This document shows, in pieces, positions 57,598 through 64,000 of a stretch of 64,000 nucleotides of DNA (within the stretch, counting starts at the first letter, position 1; the number at the start of each line of letters is the position of its first letter). The DNA comes from Basidiobolus meristosporus CBS 931.73 (lineage: Eukaryota > Basidiobolomycota > Basidiobolomycetes > Basidiobolales > Basidiobolaceae), in NCBI GenBank assembly GCA_002104905.1, contig MCFE01000349.1, positions 25,113-89,112 on the forward strand, in the 5' to 3' direction. The notes under the pieces were generated by a model. That model ran no database searches, was not told where the DNA came from, and saw only the letters and a list, made by a program, of their open reading frames with translations. Both the position numbers and the translations under genes were made by a program.

Positions 57598-58849
57598 AAA
57601 TTTTTATCATCATCTGATGTCATTTTTATGAGAATTTTGAATTTTCATCAAACAACACATCCCTGCACTTGATAAGCTTCTTTGCTTTGGTATTGTAGAG
57701 TCTGTATGCCTTACTCTCATTGCAGTAGTCCAAAAATATGCATTTTAAACTTTTTGGCTCAAATTTTGACTGATATCCGGGCAGTTTTTTGGCATATGCT
57801 GTACACCCAAATATTCTTAGATGTTCTGCACTTGGTCTGTATCCATACCATGCTTCAAATGGAGTAGAATCACAAAGTATTCTGTTATAACTCCTATTTT
57901 TAAGATATACAGCAGTGGCAACTGATTCCTCCCAAAAATCATAGGATAATTTTTGATCATGGATCATAGATCTTGCCATATCAATTATTGATCTGTTAGC
58001 TTGTTCTGCTACTCCATTTTGCTGTGGGGAGTATGGTGCAGTAGTCTCTTGCTTTATCCCATGAATTTTGCAGAAGTGGATGAAGAGTTTTGAGGTATAT
58101 TCTCCACCATTGTCAGAGTGTATTTTCTTGATTTTTTCACCAGTTTCTCTCTCTACCATGGCTTTAAACTCCCTGAACTTAGACAGAGCTTCTTCCTTTC
58201 TCTCCATAAAGTAGACCCATGTGTATCTTGTATAATCATCAATAAAAGTGATTAAATACTTGATCCTGCCTAAGGATAAATTTTGCATAGGTCCACACAG
58301 ATCTGAGTGAATTAGATCAAATTTTTCTTAGTTTTGATTAACCCAGAGCTCTTGAACGGTTGTCTGGCTTGTTTCCCATATATGCAGGCTTCACAGTGCT
58401 CCAGATTAGCTGGGGGATCAATTTTCACTCCAGAAATTAGCTGATCTTTGATCATTTTGCGCAAATAATCAAAATTGATGTGCCCAAATCTCCTGTGCCA
58501 AAGCATTGGTGTTTCTTCATTTAAGTTACTTATATTGGCTTCCAGATATGATGGAATATAAGTCAACTTATATAGATTCTGATCTCTGATGCCCGAAGCA
58601 ATATGAGCACCATTTGGATCAGTGATCCTGCGTCCAGAATTGTCAAAACTGAAACTGAGTCCTTCTGCTGTGGCCTTGCTTACAGAGAGTAGGTTCTTGG
58701 CTATTTCTGGTACATAGAGTACTTCTTTAAAGGTCAGTGTATGGCTTCCCTCACTGCTTCTAAGGTTTACTTGGATGGTTCCTTCTCCCACTGCATCAAG
58801 TGTTCTATTGTCACCCATGAAAACCTTCTTAATTGGAATTTCTTGATAT

Positions 58850-59198
58850 TGTTGAAAAAATTCGTAATTCCACCTAAATATTCACCTAACTTAGTCACTT
58901 ACATCATCACCTTCAAATCCTAGAGAATACTGACCAAATTCCTTGTTGGGATTTACTTAGAATATTTTCACCAAAATACCAGGTACCCAGAACATGAAAA
59001 TTCTCAAAGATGTCCAAACAGCCACAAACTTTGCACACATGTTCTTGGGACCTTCCTTAACCTACTCTATGTGTTTGTAATGCCAAGACCAGGTAAAAGT
59101 ATAAATACTACTTTTACATTCAGTAAATCATTAAGTGAAAACCACATAATCTACTTGTTCTCCAAATCACTTCCAATATCTCCAAGACTCTTACAACA
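58850..59198 (+). mobile_element. Solo copia LTR with GATAT target duplication
   Basis: 349 bp, TGTTGAAAAAATTCG to CTCTTACAACA, with GATAT at 58845-58849 and 59199-59203. It interrupts the gag/protease region of element C. Confidence 0.95.
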
Positions 59199-59532
59199 GA
59201 TATTGGGTAAAAAGTTCTTTTTGGTGTGTAAAGTGTTGAGAAGCTCCAGAGTCAATATACCACGTCTGAGAATCCTTGTTTGTGGTCATATTTAGTGCAG
59301 ATATGAATAGTCTATCTTCAGTTGTTGCAGCATTTCCATATTCAGGCTTCTTTTGCTGATAATCTCTCTTTTTGAGACACCGGTCTGATGTGTGTCCTTT
59401 CCTTTTGCAGTAGTTGCAAAATAGGTTGCTGTTGCCTTTGTAGGGTCTTAGGGGGAGGAAAGTCACCAAGTGGTGAAATCTTTATTTACTTATGACAAGT
59501 ATCTAAAGAAGCCAAGTTAATCTGAAGTTATT

Positions 59533-59651
59533 CCTAGAAAGCTAGGTCTGAGAGATATCTTCCTGGTAAGCCAGGTCTGAGAGTTGAGAAGCTGAGTGGT
59601 ACTATATTTCCTAGTTAGCTAGGTCTGAGAGAGGTTTCCTGGAAAGCCAGG
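59533..59651 (-). repeat. Four-hairpin array in SINE copy 1
   Basis: Hairpins at 59533-59546, 59562-59575, 59610-59623 and 59638-59651. Plus-strand stems are CCTAG/CTAGG, CCTGG/CCAGG, CCTAG/CTAGG and CCTGG/CCAGG around 4-base loops, each followed by a CTGAGA block. The array looks like a 77-bp duplication of a two-hairpin unit. Confidence 0.85.
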
Positions 59652-59909
59652 CCTGAGAAGTGAGAATCTGAATATATCTGAGCTAAGTTATACTGGTTTG
59701 CGGTAGCTGAATTGTGGCCGGAATGGCCAGTAGACTGGGGGAACTGAGATGAATTTCTGGGCGATCACTGGCCAAATTTACTAGGCAAATCTGGCCAATT
59801 AGCATTTCAAGGATTTCAGCCAATCAGAGCCTTTACTTTGCCCAATGGTTGATCAAGCCATCTCCCAATGAGCACACATCAATTTATTAATCAAATTTTG
59901 TTGGATCCA

Positions 59910-59963
59910 GGATTTAAACCCACAACCATGGGTATGGAAGGGTTAGGGATAACCACAAGGCTA
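59910..59963 (-). promoter_or_regulatory. Internal pol III promoter of SINE copy 1 (boxes A and B)
   Basis: Box A TAGCCTTGTGG fits TRGYNNARNNG with one mismatch; box B GGTTTAAATCC fits GGTTCRANNCC with one mismatch. The spacing matches a tRNA gene. The rest of the tRNA fold is degenerate. Confidence 0.7.
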
Positions 59964-59982
59964 AGTGTTCTTGGTTGGGTTA

Positions 59983-62900
59983 GGGGGGAGACAGTCACCA
60001 ACAGGTGAAATCTTTATTTCAGTTGAAACAAAGAAGCCAGCGCTACTGTTGTAGCTTTGATATAAGAGTGTGTAGCTGAGGGGAATTTGTAGGTAAGTTA
60101 ATAAGAAGTGATGATAGTTCTTCAGTGCTCAAGACACTGTTCAGTGGGAAGGGGGGTAGCAAGAGAGGTAAGAATGACTTGTGAACAACATTAATGAGGG
60201 GAATGTGATAAGGATTGATATTCATCATAAAGGGAGTGTGCTGCTGCAGATATTGCTGCCAAAGGTCTGTCAAGTACTTCAGGTAGGCCAGTTTGGGTTT
60301 TTCTGACTGCAGAATATAGTGAGCAAACTTCTTGACTTCAGGATCTCCAAGTATAGTTCTCCAGCAGGAGTCAGGTGTAGTGTGGTGTGTTCTCTTCCAG
60401 GCCTTAATCAGTGGGTTGTTGCAGTTGTGAAGTCTGAGGTATAATCTGGTTCTAAGGTAGAGAAGTCTGATCTTATAGGGCATAAACCCAAAAGCACCAA
60501 GAATAGCATGTCTGTAGGGGCATTCAGGCAAATGAGGCACCAAGGAGGTAATGCACTATACTGCAAACTTGTCAAGCTTAGTGCAGTCTCTAGAAGTAAG
60601 AGAGAGAAGTGGTAAGCCAAATTCCAGGACAGGGAAGACAAACTGCTTGAGTAGAAGGAGGCAGCTGGGAGCTGAAGTTGTAGGAGGAGTAACAGCCAGT
60701 AGCTTGTGGAGTGCCTGTCTTGCCAGGATAATTCTCTTCTTCAGGTGTGCTCCAGAGTCTAGTCCAGTAGGAAGGAAAGGAAAGCCAAGATATGTAGCAG
60801 AAACCTGAGCAGGTAGAGTGGAGTTCTCCAAGTTGATGGGAGAGCCCAAAGGTACTGTCTTTGCAATGGAAAGCTGGAGATTATTCTTCTGCAGATACTG
60901 GTGGATGGTCTGGGAGTCTTGTTGCACATTGGAGGAGGATAATCTGATGTCATCAGCAAAGAGAGTAACCAGGCAGTCAGCTGAGAGTCTTGGGAAATCA
61001 TTCAGAAAGATGGCAAACAGTATAGGACCAAGCACAGAGCCTTGAACCACTCCATTAGGAACTGAGAACACAGCTGATTGCTCACTTGAGTGCAGAATGC
61101 TTGCTTGTGGATCCAGAAACAGAGACCTGACAAGGAGGGTGAGAGAGGTACTGGAGAAGCATTGCAACTTGGACCAAAGCAGATTTCTGTCAACTGAATC
61201 AAAGGCCTTAGTAATATCAAACAGAACTGAGGGATACTTGCACTGGAGAGAGTGATCTTGGCTAAGTATGACTGCATATTCCAAGGAGAGGCCAGGAACA
61301 AAGCCAAACTGTGCAGGATGAAACTTGAGGGAGTCAGAGTAGAGCTCCTGAGCAAGCAGAAGCTCAAACACCTTTCTGCAGGTAGGCAGCAGAGATATTG
61401 GCCTGTAGGAGCTAGGATCCAGGTGCTTTCCTTTACCCTTGTACAGTGGCAGAACATTTGCAAAGGACCATTCCTCAGGAGTAGAAAGCTGGGCTGAGCA
61501 TTGCTGAAACAGTGGAAGCAGAAGTGCAGACATGGCCTTGGTACTAGTCTTCAGAAGCTCATAAGAGATTGTGTCCACACCTGGAGCAGTAGAGTTGGGA
61601 AGCCTCTTGAGCACATTATGGATTCTCCTTTGATCAAGTGCAAGTGGGATGGGCAGAGTCTTGAAGTCAGGATGAAAGCCAGGAGTTGAGTACTGCTTTG
61701 TAGAGAAGAAGATGTTAGCCAGCTGTTCTGTTGAAGGTAACTTCCTGGAAGAGGGCCTCATTGCCCTGTAGAGTCTTGATACTGTTCTTGTTATAGAGTT
61801 GGAAGATTGCAGAGGCAAAGAACTCATAATATGATCCCAGAGCTGAGTATGCAGAGTGTGGTGAATTGCCTTGGAGTGGTGTATTGCTGTCAGGAGGAGT
61901 TTCTCTGTTTTTGGGTTAGGGAAGCTCAGGTAGCTTTGTTGCAGGGCTGAAACAATGGATTCCCATTTTCTTGAGGTAACAGCAGTAGTCTTGCATGGCA
62001 GTGAGAGGGAGGCAGACACCAGAATCAGATGCTTCACAAAGAGCCAGGCATAGTTGAGATCATCTGGCAGAGAAAGTAGCAAACTGGCAAGCTTCAAGTA
62101 GTTCCCAAAGTCTTTCTTCTGATTCTTGGTAGCTTTGTGGGTGAGCACAGTAAGTTTTGGCAGCTTCTTCTTCACAACTGGTTGCATAGAAAGGGACCAG
62201 GCTGGGTGGTCAGAGGCTCTCAAGGATCCTAGCTCAGCTCCAGAGAATTGCTTAACTTCATTCACAAAGTAGAGGGCAGCAGCAGAACGGCAGATCCAGT
62301 CAACACATCTTTTCTCAGATTGAGCACCTAGTGCTAGCAGGTGGCTTTCTCTCAGGAAGTTCAGTAGGAATGTAGACCTTGGCTTCATTCTTGCAGTCAG
62401 AGTAGTCTTGTTCTCAGGATGGGGAATGTTGAGATCTCCAAGCAAGATAACAGGTGTTGATATAGATTGTTGGTATTGCTGAACCTTCTGGCATATAACT
62501 TGCACTTCCTGAAGGGCAAGACTTGGAGGCAGATAGCAGAGCACCAGACTGATAGTTGGCAACTGGAGAGCAGCACAGTAAGGGGAGTAAAGAGGAACAC
62601 AGAGCTGAGGAGTATTGATGGTAGAAGAGATGAAGCAGATAGAGGAGGTATTCTTTGTTCTAGGAGTAGAAAAGCAATACAGATTAGTCAAAAGTATAGA
62701 GGGTAGCTGGACATCAATCAAACACAGGAGGGAAAATCTTGATAGAAGTCTCTCTAGAGTTGGTCTTGATGGCTGTATGCTGTTGCAGTTAAGCAACAGA
62801 ACTTCAGGTAGTCAGGCAGAGGTTGTAGCTTCTTCAGAGGCAGCATTGACAATGTGACCTGCAGAGTCCCAGAGCTCTTCAAATGGTGCATCACTTAAGT

Positions 62901-63279
62901 CAGCAAGGAGGGAAATGGCATGATTCTTGAGGAAGTATGCCACATCATAGGAGGGGGCTTGTCTCTTGATGACAGCAAAGAAAGACAGAATGGCAACATG
63001 GGCTGGAGGCTTGTTGAACAGTAGAGAGTCAGAGGATTCAGATTCTTCAGGCACTATCTTGAAGTCAGTTTTCAGCCAGTTAAGGTTCTTCTCCACAAAG
63101 GCAACAAATGGGTCAGCAATGTTTTGGTCTAGGATAACCTCCAGAATCTTCCCTTTTCTCCAGGCCAGGTTGACAATTCTTGAGAGCTGAATATTGCATG
63201 CCTTGAGTGCTTTCCTGATGTTGGAAATGGGAGTCCAGGGAACTTGCTTCAAGTACACCACAGTCCAGGTAGAAGCTGG
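59983..63279 (-). mobile_element. LINE-type retrotransposon joined to telomere repeats, 5'-truncated
   Basis: A 3.3-kb non-LTR element on the minus strand. Its 3' end (left) has a very short 3' region with AAATAAAGATTTCACC, a hairpin and a CCCCCCTAACCC junction to SINE copy 1. Its 5' end (right) stops inside coding sequence at 63279, directly at a GGTTAGG-(TTAGGG)n array. So both ends sit on telomere-type sequence. The coding frame carries an apurinic-type endonuclease and a reverse transcriptase. Confidence 0.9.
60043..63279 (-). pseudogene. LINE polyprotein: N-terminal region, APE endonuclease, reverse transcriptase
   Basis: One reading frame of 1,079 codons runs the full length of the element with only two stops: TGA at 62812-62814 and TAG at 60556-60558. 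The first 155 codons (ORF1-like) have no recognised domain. The endonuclease follows: LLNCNSIQ near the start, GDLNIPH and SDHPAWS, corresponding to the Asn/Asp/His catalytic residues of APE enzymes. Reverse transcriptase shows YRPISLLPTCRKVFE, FDITKAFDSVD, GVVQGSVLGPILFAIFLND and FADDIRLSS, so the catalytic Asp pair is intact. The last 170 codons after the TAG hold no zinc knuckle I can see. Truncation plus stops make this copy inactive unless stops are read through. Confidence 0.9.
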
Positions 63280-63306
63280 TTAGGAATAGGGTTAGGGTTA
63301 GGGTTA
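63280..63306 (+). repeat. TTAGGG telomere-type repeat array
   Basis: TTAGGAATAGGG followed by three perfect TTAGGG units, running into the 3' end of SINE copy 2. The G-rich strand is the plus strand, which is the orientation of a right-hand chromosome end. Confidence 0.92.
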
Positions 63307-63831
63307 GGGGGGAGGAAAGTCACCAAGTGGTGAAATCTTTATTTACTTATGACAAGTATCTAAAGAAGCCAAGTTAATCTGAAGTAATTCCTAGAAAGCT
63401 AGGTCTGAGAGATATCTTCCTGGTAAGCCAGGTCTGAGAGTTGAGAAGCTGAGTGGTACTATATTTCCTAGTTAGCTAGGTCTGAGAGAGGTTTCCTGGA
63501 AAGCCAGGCCTGAGAAGTGAGAATCTGAGTATATCTGAGGTGAGTTGTACTGATTTGCGGTAGCTTGTTTGTGGCCAGAATGGCCAGTAGACTGGGGGAA
63601 CTGAGGGGTATTTCTGGGCGATCACTGGCCAAATTTACTAGGCAAATTTGACCAATTAGCATTTCAAGGATTTCAGCCAATCAGAGCCTTTACTTTGCCC
63701 AATGGTTGATCAAGCCATCTCCCAATGAGCACACATCAATTTATTGATCAAATTTTGTTGGATCCAGGATTTGAACCCACAACCATGGGTATGGAAGGGT
63801 TAGGGATAACCACAAGGCTAAGTGTTCTTGG
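63307..63831 (-). mobile_element. tRNA-derived SINE, copy 2 (525 bp)
   Basis: Same structure and same length as copy 1, with only scattered substitutions. Box B is perfect (GGTTCAAATCC at 63767-63777) and box A lies at 63810-63820. Four hairpins at 63390-63403, 63419-63432, 63467-63480 and 63495-63508. Its 3' end joins the TTAGGG array and its 5' end joins the tail of the next copy at TTAGGGGGA. Confidence 0.87.
63767..63820 (-). promoter_or_regulatory. Internal pol III promoter of SINE copy 2
   Basis: Box A TAGCCTTGTGG at 63810-63820 and a box B matching the consensus exactly at 63767-63777. Confidence 0.75.
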
Positions 63832-63911
63832 TTAGGGGGAGGGAAAGTCACCAAGTTGGTGAAATCTTTATTTGAGGGTTAGGGGGAGGAAAGTCACCAA
63901 GTGGTGAAATC
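63832..63911 (-). mobile_element. Two tail-only SINE/LINE copies
   Basis: Copy at 63832-63874 (TTAGGGGGAGGGAAAG to CTTTATTTGA) and copy at 63879-63911 (TTAGGGGGAGGAAAG to GAAATC). Each holds only the last 35-43 bp of the element, from the terminal hairpin on. Severe 5' truncation of this kind is typical of aborted reverse transcription. Confidence 0.8.
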
Positions 63912-64000
63912 TTAGGGGGAGGAAAGTCACCAAGTGATGAAATCTTTATTTACTTATGACAAGTATCTAAAGAAGCCAAGTTAATCTGAAGTTATTCCTA
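63912..64000 (-). mobile_element. SINE copy 3, running off the window
   Basis: Starts TTAGGGGGAGGAAAG and matches the SINE 3' part up to the last base. One base of the terminal stem is changed (GATGA for GGTGA). The rest lies beyond 64000. Confidence 0.85.

Larger units (their letters stand above)
55083..59449 (-). mobile_element. Copia element C, 5' end missing
   Basis: A Ty1/copia element on the minus strand with its 3' LTR at 55083-55431 and pol and gag running right to 59449. Two solo LTRs (57249-57597 and 58850-59198) sit inside it. It lacks most of gag and the 5' LTR: at 59449 the sequence changes abruptly to TTAGGG-linked SINE. Compared with element B the break falls within gag, just past the zinc knuckle. 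Confidence 0.92.
55443..59449 (-). pseudogene. Copia gag-pol, partial and interrupted (element C)
   Basis: Better preserved than element B. RNase H is an open frame at 55443-55913 ([11 protein letters not shown]). Reverse transcriptase spans about 56031-56954 with the catalytic Asp pair in VDDLIIA and [10 protein letters not shown], broken by a stop near 56425. Integrase (57626-58818) shows the HHCC zinc segment (HRRFGH...CEACIYGK), HSDNGGEYTS and YSPQQNGVAEQ, and is split from the upstream part by the solo LTR at 57249. The CCHC knuckle of gag lies near 59390. The protease motif DSGASQHF is at about 59240, split from integrase by the second solo LTR. Confidence 0.9.
59450..59974 (-). mobile_element. 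tRNA-derived SINE, copy 1 (525 bp)
   Basis: Minus-strand element. The 5' end (right) has pol III promoter boxes of a tRNA-like head: box A at 59953-59963 (TAGCCTTGTGG) and box B at 59910-59920 (GGTTTAAATCC), 43 bp apart as in tRNAs. The body carries four short hairpins (59533-59651). The 3' end (left) is ...AAATAAAGATTTCACCACTT, then GGTGACTTTCCTCCCCCTAA, shared with the adjacent LINE, and abuts a TTAGGG motif at the break of copia element C. The length equals that of copy 2 exactly. Confidence 0.85.

Noticed and set aside
59910-59963. A functional tRNA gene
   Set aside because: Boxes A and B are present, but the acceptor and anticodon stems do not form and the sequence is repeated with a SINE body, so it is a SINE head.

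Overview
The window looks like a chromosome arm from a fungus. Genes are dense and carry many short introns (about 40-70 bp, GTAAGT/GTATGT-like donors, TAG/CAG acceptors). The gene set is fungal: Rxt3, a PacC/Rim101 zinc-finger factor, a Rho3-like GTPase, an Nrc2/Fpk1-type kinase, a Tco89-like protein and a Zrc1-like transporter. The telomere-type repeat is TTAGGG. A FYVE-SAP-RING ubiquitin ligase of the animal RNF34/RFFL type and heavy intron use make me favour an early-diverging lineage (Mucoromycota/Zoopagomycota sense), but that placement is inference.

Layout. Bases 1-7222 are a nested stack of AT-rich Ty1/copia LTR elements: one complete 4.68-kb copy with both LTRs and a CTAAG target duplication, solo LTRs, and older broken copies. 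Bases 8.4-53.3 kb are the gene-rich core: PPR protein, PAS protein, Tco89-like protein, FYVE-RING ligase, RGS protein, zinc-type CDF transporter, Rab5-like and Rho3-like GTPases, CRAL-TRIO protein, DDHD phospholipase, Rxt3, PacC-like factor, F-box/SUKH protein, secreted histidine acid phosphatase, triple-KH protein, mitochondrial adenylate kinase, two small proteins and an AGC kinase. I could join most spliced genes exon by exon with consistent phases; those exon coordinates are given in the entries. Bases 54.3-59.4 kb are again copia debris with two intact solo LTRs.

Bases 59.45-64.0 kb are the most unusual part. A LINE-type retrotransposon (APE-type endonuclease plus reverse transcriptase) and several copies of a 525-bp tRNA-derived SINE are strung together on the minus strand. 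Each has its 3' end joined to a TTAGGG-like motif. LINE and SINE share the same 3' tail, a small terminal hairpin followed by a C-rich run ending in CCTAA, and extra tail-only copies lie at the right edge. Orientation and junctions fit reverse transcription primed from a G-rich telomeric 3' end. The SINE body also carries four short hairpins whose stems alternate by compensatory changes. I regard this LINE/SINE pair at telomeric repeats as the candidate undescribed system.

The core genes are mostly ordinary cellular functions (lipid handling, small GTPases, signalling, chromatin, protein turnover), and I see no operon-like pathway. Neighbour relations worth noting are the divergent CDF/Rab5 pair and the convergent F-box/phosphatase pair.
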